Below are positions 6,832 through 13,340 of a stretch of DNA of 26,696 bases, in pieces. The notes below the pieces were generated by a model. That model had not been told where the DNA came from and searched no databases. It saw only the letters and a list, made by a program, of their open reading frames with translations. How positions within the stretch are numbered: position 1 is the stretch's first letter; every line of letters starts with the position of its first letter. Both the position numbers and the translations under genes were made by a program. The DNA is taken from the IMG/VR virus record IMGVR_UViG_3300036985_004439, positions 1 to 26,696 of that record; one strand, given 5' to 3'. Source of the DNA: a virus.

Positions 6832-7200
6832 TTACTTGATGCCGTTAGCGGCTGCCCATTCCTGGGCGGCCTTGAGGCCTCGTAGCTTACCTTCTTCGTT
6901 AAGGATAACGCCACCACACATGACGTTATACCAAGGGCCGTCGCCAGCCTTAACGAATTGTACGCTATCCGTGGCCGGTAGCTCTGGCAGCTCTGGTGCG
7001 GCTACTGGTGCGGCTACTGGCTCAGGCTCGCGGGCCTCAGCGGTGCCATGAACGACCAGACCAGAGCGGAACATTGTGGCTACCCTGCGCACGTTCACCC
7101 CTAAAGCTTTCCAGTCGAACGGGTCGCCCGGCCGGAAGCCATCGAAGCGCCGCCGGACAACCAGCGGCTCATCGATATGGAAGGGTTGGCGGGCGACCAT
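6832..7200 (-). CDS. Hypothetical protein downstream of the major capsid gene
   Basis: A 122-residue protein with no family I can name. The N-terminal part (FHIDEPLVVRRRFDGFRPGDPFDWKALGVNVRRVATMFRSGLV) is compact and basic. It is followed by a proline/alanine linker (EPEPVAAPVAAPELPELPA) and a C-terminal module (WYNVMCGGVILNEEGKLRGLKAAQEWAAANGI). The ATG overlaps the capsid stop by one base (TAATG), so it is coupled to capsid translation. Being last in the protease-scaffold-decoration-capsid operon suggests a head or head-tail junction role; that is an inference from position. Confidence 0.75.
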   Translation of the reverse strand: MVARQPFHIDEPLVVRRRFDGFRPGDPFDWKALGVNVRRVATMFRSGLVVHGTAEAREPEPVAAPVAAPELPELPATDSVQFVKAGDGPWYNVMCGGVILNEEGKLRGLKAAQEWAAANGIK

Positions 7201-8183
7201 TAGATCGCCGCGCTGAACAGTGCGCCAAGGTCAGCGCCGACCAGCTTCATGTCGGTCGCGAGGCCGATCTCGATGCGGTCAGATTCAAGATTTTCCATAC
7301 GGAACTTCTTGATGCGCAGACCTTCGGTGTTGCCAGCCAGATGACGCCAGTTGAAGCGGTAACCCGCAGATGGGGTCATCAGAGCCGGGGTGTCGGCCAC
7401 GAAAGCCAGCAGCGCAACGCCAGCGGCACAGAAGTCCATGTTGGGGGTAGCCCCTTCATTGGCCTTGTTGTACACGGCGCCGGACACCACGACTTCCTTG
7501 ACGCGGAACACCTTGGCCAGATCGGAATACTCGGCTACCTGGGCGACGCCAGTAGTCTGACCGTTGTTCACGCGGGCGATGATGTCCGGGTGCTCCACCA
7601 GGATGTCAGCAACGTCCTGAGCCAGGCACAGCTTGTTCGGGCGCATGCCGGTCGCCTTGTGGATGGCGGTACGAGCCTTCATCACGTCGTTCACCGGGTC
7701 GGAGTTGGTGTAGTCACTCCACTTGATGAACTGCAGGCCGGTTGGGCTAGCAGCCACACCCGCATAATCTGTGCCCCATTTACCGGTAGTCAGGTAGCTG
7801 GTCGCAAAGATACGCTCTTGACGGATCATGCCACGCTCGGTCAGGGTCGTGGTGGAAGCCATGTCCATGTCCAGCGGGTCATCGGCGTTGGCGCGAATTT
7901 CGTCGGCCACGTCAATGTGGTTATCCCAGCGCACGCAGTTGTAGGTGCCTTGGTCCACGTTGAAGCCGGAGCCTGCAGATTCGGTGCCAGGTGCGCGCGG
8001 TTGCAGCTCGTCACGCTTCGCATCACCCTTGCGGAAGATGAAGTAAGTGTCGGATTTGCTCTCGACCGGTACGGCCGGGAACATGCGACGGTAGGCGAAC
8101 ATGTCAGCAGACTGCACGTACGCGATGGAGATGTTGGTCAACGGACGGTTGACGTGCACCTGGTTGTGAGTAGGTTGCGGCAT
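7200..8183 (-). CDS. Major capsid protein
   Basis: A 327-residue protein that forms the icosahedral shell. The sequence fits a major capsid protein of the HK97 fold (lambda gpE-like group). An N-terminal arm (NISIAYVQSADMFAYRRMFPAVPVESKSDTYFIF) precedes a helix-rich region (VRWDNHIDVADEIRANADD). TTTLTERGMIRQERIFATSYL is followed by the capsid-typical PNKLCLAQDVADILVEHPDIIARV, and the C-terminal strands include GLRIKKFRMENLESDRIEIGLATDMKLVG. The ATG at 8183 follows AAGGAGC. Directly upstream lie decoration, scaffold and protease genes, the standard capsid cassette. The length is typical for this group. Confidence 0.88.
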   Translation of the reverse strand: MPQPTHNQVHVNRPLTNISIAYVQSADMFAYRRMFPAVPVESKSDTYFIFRKGDAKRDELQPRAPGTESAGSGFNVDQGTYNCVRWDNHIDVADEIRANADDPLDMDMASTTTLTERGMIRQERIFATSYLTTGKWGTDYAGVAASPTGLQFIKWSDYTNSDPVNDVMKARTAIHKATGMRPNKLCLAQDVADILVEHPDIIARVNNGQTTGVAQVAEYSDLAKVFRVKEVVVSGAVYNKANEGATPNMDFCAAGVALLAFVADTPALMTPSAGYRFNWRHLAGNTEGLRIKKFRMENLESDRIEIGLATDMKLVGADLGALFSAAI

Positions 8184-8194
8184 GTCAAAGCTCC

Positions 8195-8560
8195 TTAAGC
8201 GAGTACGCCGTTGAGGTCGATTACAGCAGAGCCGATTTCACCGGACGCGCCGCCTTCTACGATAGTGCCCAGCACCTGGTGGGTGGAGATGGCAGCGATT
8301 GCCAGACCCGCCGCAGAGGTGGAGAACTTGGCACCGGCTGCCAGAGTAGCGCCCAGCTGGATCTTGGTGCGGCCGCCAATGGCGATACCAGCAGCGTCGC
8401 CAGCTACAGGAGCGTTTTGCAACACCCCATAAGCCAGCTCGCCAGCAGCGCTCGCCAGCACGGCGTTGGCACCGGACAGCTTCACGATCTTGTACTGGGC
8501 GGTGGAGAGGTCAGCACCTGCCAGCTTGTTGTCACACATCAATACCTGTTCGGTAGCCAT
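8195..8560 (-). CDS. Head decoration protein (DUF2190-like)
   Basis: A 121-residue, small-residue-rich, beta-type protein. The order TAQYKIVKLSGANAV, then LAYGVLQNAPVAGDAAGIAIGGRTKIQLGATLAAGAKFSTSAAGLAIAA, then TIVEGGASGEIGSAVIDL matches capsid decoration proteins of the DUF2190 type, with the conserved 'GV.QNAP..G....V...G...V..G..' pattern. These bind the outside of the expanded capsid and stabilise it. The start overlaps the stop of the scaffold gene (TAATG), giving tight coupling. Confidence 0.82.
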   Translation of the reverse strand: MATEQVLMCDNKLAGADLSTAQYKIVKLSGANAVLASAAGELAYGVLQNAPVAGDAAGIAIGGRTKIQLGATLAAGAKFSTSAAGLAIAAISTHQVLGTIVEGGASGEIGSAVIDLNGVLA

Positions 8561-9168
8561 TATTGCATCTCCTTGTAGAGCGTCTTGCCTTCGTCGGTGC
8601 TCAGCACCTCGGTGTAAGCCTGGTTGTAACTGATCTTGTTGTCTGCGGCACGCTGCTTGGCCATCTTCTCCAGCTTGTCAGCCGGGTCAGTGGACTCTTC
8701 ACCGGCCACAGCGGCAGGCTTGAAGCCAGGAGCGGCGGCAGCATCGGCAGCCTTGAGGATGGCATCCAGGGTGGTGCGTTCAGCTTCGGGCATACGCTCG
8801 ACGGCCTTGAGCACGCGGGCCTTGGCGACCAGCTCACCGGGTAGGTGCTTCATTTCGGTTTCGGCACGTTTGGTCAGACGTTCGAGATCGATAGTCTCTT
8901 GCATCTTGACCATACGCTCGTGCTGGCCCTTCATGACGTTGAAGGCCGCAGAGCCAACAGCAGACTTGAAGACCACGCCACCATCCACATCGGTGAATGA
9001 CTCGTCGGCCGGCACGTCACGCTTGCCTTTGAGAAACTCCACTTGCTCGGCCTCGCCCAGAGTCGCGTAATGCGCCTTCTGGAGGTCGGTCAGCTCAGAG
9101 AGCGCCTTATTATGATCGCGCTCTTTGCGCAGGGCGGCCAACTCGGCCTGGATTTGCTCGTCAGCCAT
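8560..9168 (-). CDS. Possible nested scaffold protein (internal in-frame start)
   Basis: Inside the 8560-9561 frame, the ATG at 9166-9168 is preceded at 5 nt by AAGGAGG (9174-9180), stronger than the site of the full-length gene. It would give a 202-residue product starting MADEQIQAELAALRKERDHN and consisting of the coiled-coil and C-terminal scaffold region only. This mirrors the known lambda C/Nu3 arrangement, where scaffold is made from an internal start. Expression of the nested product is inferred. Confidence 0.55.
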   Translation of the reverse strand: MADEQIQAELAALRKERDHNKALSELTDLQKAHYATLGEAEQVEFLKGKRDVPADESFTDVDGGVVFKSAVGSAAFNVMKGQHERMVKMQETIDLERLTKRAETEMKHLPGELVAKARVLKAVERMPEAERTTLDAILKAADAAAAPGFKPAAVAGEESTDPADKLEKMAKQRAADNKISYNQAYTEVLSTDEGKTLYKEMQ

Positions 9169-9561
9169 CTCGGCCTCCTTGGTGTCAACGGTCTTGGATA
9201 CGGGTGTGCCTACCATGGCACTGTGCAGGCGAACGATGTACTCGTCCACAGCTGCACGCAGAGCTGCTTGCTTGCCAGCCTCATCGAGCATCGGGTCTTT
9301 GCCGATGTCCTCCGCCACCTCACGCAGAGCAGAGTCAAGACGCAGCTCCCACGCTTGGCACAGCATGTCATTAACGGTCTTCTCGTACTGCTTCTCTGCC
9401 AGAGCCTGGCTGAAAATCGTCTTGAGGACTGGTTGCATTGTCATCTTCGCCTTGAGGATGGTTACTTGGGCGCCTTCGTGAGCCGGCATGTCTACCGCGC
9501 TCAGGAAGCCTATATTCAGTTCCACGGCTTTGCGTGGGTGCGTGGTGCCGTCAAACCGCAT
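8560..9561 (-). CDS. Prohead protease C-terminal segment fused to capsid scaffold
   Basis: A 333-residue product if it starts at the ATG at 9561, which overlaps the protease stop by 11 bp. Residues ~10-38 (HPRKAVELNIGFLSAVDMPAHEGAQVTILKAK) look like the terminal beta-strand segment that XkdF-type proteases carry after their catalytic serine, but here it is in the +1 frame relative to the protease gene. The rest is charged and helical: EQIQAELAALRKERDHNKALSELTDLQKAHY is a predicted coiled coil, and KISYNQAYTEVLSTDEGKTLYKE is a common scaffold or XkdF C-terminus. GAGG lies 8 nt before the 9561 ATG, so re-initiation is possible. A second in-frame start at 9168 could give scaffold alone. Confidence 0.8.
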   Translation of the reverse strand: MRFDGTTHPRKAVELNIGFLSAVDMPAHEGAQVTILKAKMTMQPVLKTIFSQALAEKQYEKTVNDMLCQAWELRLDSALREVAEDIGKDPMLDEAGKQAALRAAVDEYIVRLHSAMVGTPVSKTVDTKEAEMADEQIQAELAALRKERDHNKALSELTDLQKAHYATLGEAEQVEFLKGKRDVPADESFTDVDGGVVFKSAVGSAAFNVMKGQHERMVKMQETIDLERLTKRAETEMKHLPGELVAKARVLKAVERMPEAERTTLDAILKAADAAAAPGFKPAAVAGEESTDPADKLEKMAKQRAADNKISYNQAYTEVLSTDEGKTLYKEMQ

Positions 9562-9961
9562 CGTCGAACCTCGCGCTGCCGCCAATTGAGAACCCAGTAT
9601 ACTCCCCTGAACGGAATTTGCCGAGTACCTCTGGGTCTGTCACTTCCACGCCGACCATCACGCCGGTCTGTTTCAGCGAGTCGAGTACGCCAAACGACTT
9701 GGCGATCTCCTCGGTCATGGGCATCGCGTAGACGACTCGACCCATAGGCTTCTCATCGTGCATGACGTCCATGTGGCGGGCGTTCTTCATGAAGCCGCGC
9801 CAGGCCTTCTCGGTCACATCCTCGGGAAAGCTCTCGTTGTCGGTGTCCCAGTAGTCCACGAACTGGCCGGCGGAGTCGCGCACCTTGCAGACGCTGCCCC
9901 AGCCGTACACAAGGGGCTGCTCGGCTTCTGCTTTGATGATCCTGACGAGTACGTCTGACAT
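9551..9961 (-). CDS. Prohead protease, XkdF-like (Peptidase_S78_2)
   Basis: A 136-residue protein carrying the catalytic part of an XkdF-type maturation protease. FPEDVTEKAWRGFMKNARHMDVMHDE contains the presumed catalytic histidine (H68), and GKFRSGEYTGFSIGGSA the serine (S125) in the G-F-S-I-G-G signature. The protein stops 11 residues after the serine, whereas family members normally continue through another strand. That strand appears in the next gene in the +1 frame. It cleaves scaffold and capsid precursors during head maturation in related phages. The gene heads the capsid operon, with an extended -10 promoter 31 nt upstream. Confidence 0.85.
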   Translation of the reverse strand: MSDVLVRIIKAEAEQPLVYGWGSVCKVRDSAGQFVDYWDTDNESFPEDVTEKAWRGFMKNARHMDVMHDEKPMGRVVYAMPMTEEIAKSFGVLDSLKQTGVMVGVEVTDPEVLGKFRSGEYTGFSIGGSARFDDAV

Positions 9962-9991
9962 TCGCGCAATCTCTATCTATAAACTGCCGAC

Positions 9992-10002
9992 ATTGTAGCA
10001 CA
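9992..10002 (-). promoter_or_regulatory. Structural-class extended -10 promoter (protease-capsid operon)
   Basis: Minus strand TGTGCTACAATG: TACAAT at 9992-9997 preceded by TGC, 31 nt before the ATG at 9961. Only a weak -35 (TTGCGT, 18-nt spacing) is visible. The upstream GCCGTGGCGACG resembles GCCGTGGCGGCG upstream of the small terminase promoter. Confidence 0.6.
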
Positions 10003-10080
10003 CGTCGCCACGGCCACGCAAAGCAGTGATGAATATGCAGTCGCAGGTGTGCTAGCGCAAAAGGCCGATCTTTCTTTTCT

Positions 10081-10297
10081 AAGCTAAGTACAGACAGTCT
10101 TTATATCCTTTTTATTAATATAACATAAAGATAAAAGTAGTAAGGTAAGTGAGAAAGCCTTATAGAACAAGGGTTTGCGTGATTCACTTAGTGATTCAGT
10201 TGCACTTGCTAAGGGCTCAAATAGGTACTTCTTATTTAAGGCTAGACCACTTATTTTAAGCTTATTTAAGAGGAAGTCGTTTGAAGCTGTGGTCGAG
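10081..10297. repeat. AT-rich iteron region, copy 1 (possible replication origin element)
   Basis: This is a non-coding, AT-rich stretch of ~215 bp with a diverged direct copy at 25811-26028. The best block (10179-10222 against 25909-25952) differs at 1 of 44 positions. It contains a TTTTTATTA/ATATAA tract, GGTAAGTGA, GTGATTCACTTAGTGATTCA and CTTATTTAAG elements (10231-10241, 10261-10270). No convincing gene lies here. The remainder of 9962-10670 holds a 12-bp inverted repeat (10376-10422) and the Rha promoter and leader. Confidence 0.75.
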
Positions 10298-10375
10298 AGG
10301 CCATGCGTCAGAAATGTCAGGTCTGGGTGCGGCATAACGGGCTGTTAGTGACTCTATCTGCGCGCAGTTAGTTTT

Positions 10376-10422
10376 GTAGTGACTTATCGTTTCCTTAAAT
10401 AAGCAGCGCAATAAGTCACTAC
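10376..10422. repeat. Perfect 12-bp inverted repeat with TAGTGACTTAT arms
   Basis: GTAGTGACTTAT (10376-10387) and ATAAGTCACTAC (10411-10422) are perfect reverse complements around 23 nt that contain CCTTAAATAAG. A further direct TAGTGACT lies at 10346-10353. The elements resemble the iterons of the adjacent repeat, so this is probably part of the same origin-like region. There is no U-tract, so it is not a simple terminator. Confidence 0.7.
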
Positions 10423-10498
10423 GTCAGGTATGTTTGCTAGTGGTTTGTAGTTTTGAGTCCGGTGAATATATTCAATGTAGGTGCATAAAACGTACGCC

Positions 10499-10526
10499 TT
10501 GCAGCCTTCTATAGCTATGCTATTAT
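10499..10526 (+). promoter_or_regulatory. Promoter of the Rha-type regulator gene
   Basis: Plus strand TTGCAG (10499-10504), 16-nt spacer, TATTAT (10521-10526). Transcription would begin near 10533 and leave a ~140-nt structured leader before the ATG at 10671. Confidence 0.65.
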
Positions 10527-10552
10527 CTAGGTGCCTTCATGACGTGGAACTC

Positions 10553-10660
10553 GTGCAGGCTTTTGGCCCACAGCCTTAAGCACAACGGATAAGACTTTCA
10601 GACCCTACCAGGCGCCGCGATCCGAGGCCGTTCCAACTGGTGGGGTCTGTCCTATTTAAA
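10553..10660 (+). promoter_or_regulatory. Structured 5' leader of the Rha gene, possible RNA regulator
   Basis: Two hairpins occupy the leader. The first pairs GTGC-AGGCT (10553-10561) with AGCCT (10572-10576) and GCAC (10580-10583). The second is a 12-bp stem with one G-U pair, CAGACCCTACCA (10599-10610) with TGGTGGGGTCTG (10638-10649), around a 27-nt loop. Immediately after, TGTCC and GGACA flank the AAAGGAGG ribosome binding site and could fold over it. I do not recognise a known riboswitch class. Confidence 0.55.
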
Positions 10661-10670
10661 GGAGGACACA

Positions 10671-11336
10671 ATGGGCCAACTGATTGAAATGAACGGCACT
10701 CTCACAATGGGCACCCGCGAGATTGCGGAGATGCTCGGTAAGAACCACAGCGACATCAAGCGCAGCGCGGACCGGCTTTCTGAGCAGGGAGTTTTCACTC
10801 AGCCGTTGGCTGAGTCAGAATTTACGAATGAACGTGGGCGCGACTACACCGAGTACCGCCTGAATAAGCGAGACTCGATCATCCTGGTAGCCCAGAACAG
10901 CCCGGAGTTTACCGCTCGCCTGGTAGACCGCTGGCAAGAGCTGGAAGACGCGCCGCGCCAGTTATCACACGTTGAACAGATCAAAGGTCTGCTGGCAGCT
11001 GGCCTGCTCACTGTGGCCGAGGCAGAGGCGGCGGTCTTACGTTCGGTAGGGATGCGCCAGTTGCCGGTCAGCAAACCAGCCACGCCCCGCAAGGCTGCTC
11101 GCACCAAAGCGGTTAGCCATGGGATGACGTTCGAGCAGGCGATAGCTGAATTCGTAAACACTCTGTCAGGTACCGGCTGCATGCCAACCGAAGACGCTTA
11201 TCTGATGTTCTGTGAAATGTACGGTACCAACATGGCGAGACGTAACAAGTTCGTGTCGGCCGTACGGGAGCTGGAGGTTGAGAAGCGCAGCATTCGCTTT
11301 GACGGCATCTCGAAACAAGGCTTTATCTTCCACTAA
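10671..11336 (+). CDS. Rha-family phage regulatory protein with primase-type C-terminal domain
   Basis: A 221-residue DNA-binding regulator. The N-terminal domain (~7-95: TMGTREIAEMLGKNHSDIKRSADRL, YTEYRLNKRDSIILVAQNSPEFTARLVDRWQELE) matches the phage Rha regulator pattern. A lysine- and alanine-rich linker follows (~125-145). The C-terminal domain (~150-221: FEQAIAEFVNTLSGTGCMPTEDAYLMFCEMYG, RNKFVSAVREL, KRSIRFDGISKQGF) closely parallels the winged-helix C-terminus of the primase-helicase at the right end of the window. The ATG follows a strong AAAGGAGG. It is transcribed against its neighbours and converges on a shared terminator at 11341-11361. Confidence 0.85.
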   Translation: MGQLIEMNGTLTMGTREIAEMLGKNHSDIKRSADRLSEQGVFTQPLAESEFTNERGRDYTEYRLNKRDSIILVAQNSPEFTARLVDRWQELEDAPRQLSHVEQIKGLLAAGLLTVAEAEAAVLRSVGMRQLPVSKPATPRKAARTKAVSHGMTFEQAIAEFVNTLSGTGCMPTEDAYLMFCEMYGTNMARRNKFVSAVRELEVEKRSIRFDGISKQGFIFH

Positions 11337-11340
11337 AACT

Positions 11341-11361
11341 AAGGGGCCTAGTAGGCCCCTT
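11341..11361. terminator. Bidirectional terminator between convergent genes
   Basis: AAGGGGCC and GGCCCCTT form an 8-bp GC-rich stem around a TAGTA loop, 4 nt after the Rha stop and overlapping the last codons of the minus-strand 11348-11557 gene. The flank is TTGCTC on the plus side and TTAGTTTTAG on the minus side, so it could act both ways. Confidence 0.75.
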
Positions 11362-11557
11362 GCTCATCTGCTGTCAACTCCCCAATCCATCCAGCCACCA
11401 TGCCTTGCAGCCTTCCCAGCTGCCCTGGGTTATCGACCAGCACGATCACTGCTGTTCCTGCTACGTGGCCACTACGCGCGTAGCTCACAGCTTCGGCGGC
11501 CAGCTCGGGCGTAAGACACTCGACTTTAGCTAAGAGGGCTTGTTTATGCGTTGCCAT
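11348..11557 (-). CDS. Hypothetical small phage protein
   Basis: A 69-residue protein without a recognised family. It begins MATHKQALLAKVECLTPELAAEAVSY and continues with a hydrophobic VAGTAVIVLVDNPGQLGRLQGMVAGWIGEL. This is mixed helix and strand with no clear transmembrane span or metal site. The ATG at 11557 overlaps the end of the preceding gene by 28 bp, so it belongs to the 12092-11348 operon. Its stop lies in the terminator hairpin. Confidence 0.65.
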   Translation of the reverse strand: MATHKQALLAKVECLTPELAAEAVSYARSGHVAGTAVIVLVDNPGQLGRLQGMVAGWIGELTADEQGAY

Positions 11558-11895
11558 ACCTTGCTCCAGTCAGCCTCCTTGGGCTGTTGTTTAGTGGTTG
11601 CCTGGCGTGGCGCCGGCGTGAGATCGCCGACTGCCAGCACCTGGTATTGTGGACGCTTGGCCGTGCTGCGAGTTACCGCGCCGGTCTGCGGGTCCACTTT
11701 GGTCATCTCGGCCACGCTACGAGTGATCTGAATGTTTGGATGCTTGCACATGGCTCGCACGGTGTCGGTTATCTTGACGATATCCATCACACGGCCGTTA
11801 CCCGAGTGTGGGCACCCGGCGTCGTATAGCTGAGATGGGCTCATAGGCGGCTTGCCAACCATCCAGTTGGCAAGCTTGGACAGGTAGGTGCTCAT
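11530..11895 (-). CDS. Hypothetical phage protein
   Basis: A 121-residue protein of unknown function. It has an N-terminal helical stretch (YLSKLANWMVGKPPMSPSQLYDAGCPHSGNGRVMDIVKITDTVRAMC), a middle with hydrophobic repeats (IQITRSVAEMTKVDPQTGAV) and a proline-, lysine- and glutamine-rich tail. Cys and His residues (GCPHSGNG, MCKHPN) could form a small metal site, but the spacing matches no motif I know. The start overlaps the upstream stop as ATGA. Confidence 0.7.
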   Translation of the reverse strand: MSTYLSKLANWMVGKPPMSPSQLYDAGCPHSGNGRVMDIVKITDTVRAMCKHPNIQITRSVAEMTKVDPQTGAVTRSTAKRPQYQVLAVGDLTPAPRQATTKQQPKEADWSKVWQRINKPS

Positions 11896-12092
11896 ACTGC
11901 AAGGGCCTCCTGCACTGACGGGTGGGTGTACTCACGGCTGAGCCATATGGCGTCCTTGGGCAGCTTATCCCACAAGAGCTGCCGCCCCGATTCCGTGTCC
12001 TGCACATTGCACAGCCCATTTGCCAGCGTTTCAGCCACGTGGACGACCACCCCATTTTGCTTATAAAACCCAATTTCAATATGACCAGCCAT
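11892..12092 (-). CDS. Hypothetical small phage protein, first gene of operon D
   Basis: A 66-residue, probably beta-rich protein (MAGHIEIGFYKQNGVVVHVAETLANGLCNVQDTESGRQLLWDKL). No family is recognised. The ATG at 12092 follows GAGAGGATACTGGC in a leader related to those of the 607 and 2582 genes, 45 nt from its -10. It leads a three-gene non-structural operon ending at 11348. Confidence 0.7.
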   Translation of the reverse strand: MAGHIEIGFYKQNGVVVHVAETLANGLCNVQDTESGRQLLWDKLPKDAIWLSREYTHPSVQEALAV

Positions 12093-12136
12093 GCCAGTAT
12101 CCTCTCAACGGGCCATCCAATGCAGCCTCTTATCTC

Positions 12137-12165
12137 AAGATATAATTATCTTTAAGATATGTCAA
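12137..12165 (-). promoter_or_regulatory. Non-structural-class promoter D
   Basis: Minus strand: TTGACA (12160-12165), 17-nt spacer, TATCTT -10 (12137-12142). The dyad AAGATA-ATTA-TATCTT covers the -10, and a second TATCTT lies in the spacer. It overlaps the 3' end of the head morphogenesis gene. The leader contains GGCTGCATTGGATGGCC and GAGAGGATA. Confidence 0.78.
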
Positions 12166-13096
12166 CCCAAGTCCACTTAACGCGGCACCGGCACTGGATG
12201 ACGTTTGCAGCCGTGCCGTCTGGGTCGCGCGGGAAACCCATAGGGCCGAGCGGCGTCACGAATTTACCCGTCACCGGCACGCCCTTGGCATTCATACCCG
12301 GAATGACTAAGTGCGCATGGCGTGTGCGGCCGTCATGTGTGGCGATCCACTTTTTACGCAACTCACGCCCGTCACGGTTGATAGTCTGGATAGCCCCGCT
12401 GTTGACGCCCTGGCGGATAGCCTCCTCTTGCCCCACGCTGATAGCCGTCATGCTCTCGGTGCGGGCGATCGCCTCGGTGCGGTAGCGGAGCTGCCCTGCT
12501 CGGTAGCGTGTGGTCATCTCGTCTATCTGCTTAGCCGTGAGCGGCTTGTCGGCCTCAAGCGTGCCGTCATACCGCTTGTCGCGCAGCTCGTAGCCCAGCG
12601 CTCTGCGCGGGTCGGCCTCCAAGGCCGAGCGGAAGTTACGCACTGCCAGCTCCTGCTTGGTGTTGAGGCCGATTGTGGACTTGAAGTCTCGGGCCACTGC
12701 CGCGGGCGGGCGGCCAGTATTCACGCCGAACAGTACCGCGTTGCGCACTGCCTCGACGGTCTCCTGGCTTATCTCCATGACGCGGGTCGCCACATAGCGC
12801 TGCACGTACGCTGCGGCCCGCGGGTCTGTGAGGCTCACAATAACCGGGCTAACCACCGCGCCTGCTGGCAGTATCTCGGCCACCAGTCGGCCAGACTCAA
12901 GGATGGCGTCCTCGATTATGGGCTGCATGGTTGCATAGATGGCCGGCTCGACTACCCGCAGCATATCCAGCACGCCCTGCACGTCGCCAACAGCAAGAAG
13001 CCGCTCAATGGCGGCCATGTTCACAGAACCTTGCAGAGAAACCCATAAGGTATCAAGGGCTTCACGTAGGATGCGGTCATATTTGTCAGTTACCAC
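12152..13096 (-). CDS. Head morphogenesis protein, Mu gpF-like
   Basis: A 314-residue minor head protein of the Mu gpF / SPP1 gp7 family, usually present in few copies and needed for head assembly or DNA delivery. The N-terminal two-thirds are helical. The C-terminal signature is clear: YRTEAIARTESMTAISVGQEEAIRQGV, then KKWIATHDGRTRHAHLVIPGM, then TPLGPMGFPRDPDGTAANVIQCRCRVKW, with the family's R-T-E, H-D-x-R-T-R-x-x-H and C-x-C-R motifs. The start is the GTG at 13096, 9 nt after AGAGG and overlapping the upstream stop by 11 bp. Unlike other virion genes it has no extended -10 of its own and ends a non-structural operon. Confidence 0.88.
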   Translation of the reverse strand: MVTDKYDRILREALDTLWVSLQGSVNMAAIERLLAVGDVQGVLDMLRVVEPAIYATMQPIIEDAILESGRLVAEILPAGAVVSPVIVSLTDPRAAAYVQRYVATRVMEISQETVEAVRNAVLFGVNTGRPPAAVARDFKSTIGLNTKQELAVRNFRSALEADPRRALGYELRDKRYDGTLEADKPLTAKQIDEMTTRYRAGQLRYRTEAIARTESMTAISVGQEEAIRQGVNSGAIQTINRDGRELRKKWIATHDGRTRHAHLVIPGMNAKGVPVTGKFVTPLGPMGFPRDPDGTAANVIQCRCRVKWTWVDIS

Positions 13097-13340
13097 GGTA
13101 GCACGCCTCTTCTTGAATAACCCCTACGAACTTTTTGGCCTCACTGAACACAGACGTGAGGTCTACTTCCGACTTCACGTAAAGACCAGTTTTCTCGTGG
13201 CGCACTTCAAGCTCTACGAAAGGCCATTCGTGTAGGACAAAACCAAACCCTGGGTGGAGCGCCACGAGCATCTTTCTCACTAGCTGCTTGCGAGCGTAAG
13301 ACCCCCAAGACGGGAATACTGGCAGAATTAAAGGTCGCAT
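13086..13340 (-). CDS. Hypothetical small phage protein
   Basis: An 84-residue protein of mixed strand and helix character (LVRKMLVALHPGFGFVLHEWPFVELEVRHEKTGLYVKSEVDLTSVFSEAKKFVGVIQEEA). No family is recognised. GGAGA precedes the ATG by a short interval. It overlaps the preceding gene by 13 bp and the following head gene by 11 bp, so all three are translated from one transcript. Confidence 0.68.
   Translation of the reverse strand: MRPLILPVFPSWGSYARKQLVRKMLVALHPGFGFVLHEWPFVELEVRHEKTGLYVKSEVDLTSVFSEAKKFVGVIQEEACYRGN

Noticed and set aside
6996-8198. Long plus-strand open frame of ~400 codons over the capsid gene
   Set aside because: It is exactly antisense to the major capsid gene, has no ribosome site, and its composition (H, V, R rich) is that of a reverse-strand shadow of a GC-rich coding frame.
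10084-10335. Minus-strand 83-codon open frame in the AT-rich repeat
   Set aside because: It lies in the iteron region, has no ribosome site, and the sequence conserved with the other repeat is nucleotide-level, with no matching frame there.
9962-10670. tRNA, CRISPR array or group I intron in the long non-coding regions
   Set aside because: No cloverleaf, regular spacer-repeat pattern or intron core was seen here or in 25685-26265; the repeats are irregular iterons.
12311-13048. Plus-strand open frame of 245 codons
   Set aside because: Antisense shadow of the Mu gpF-like head gene, which has clear family motifs.
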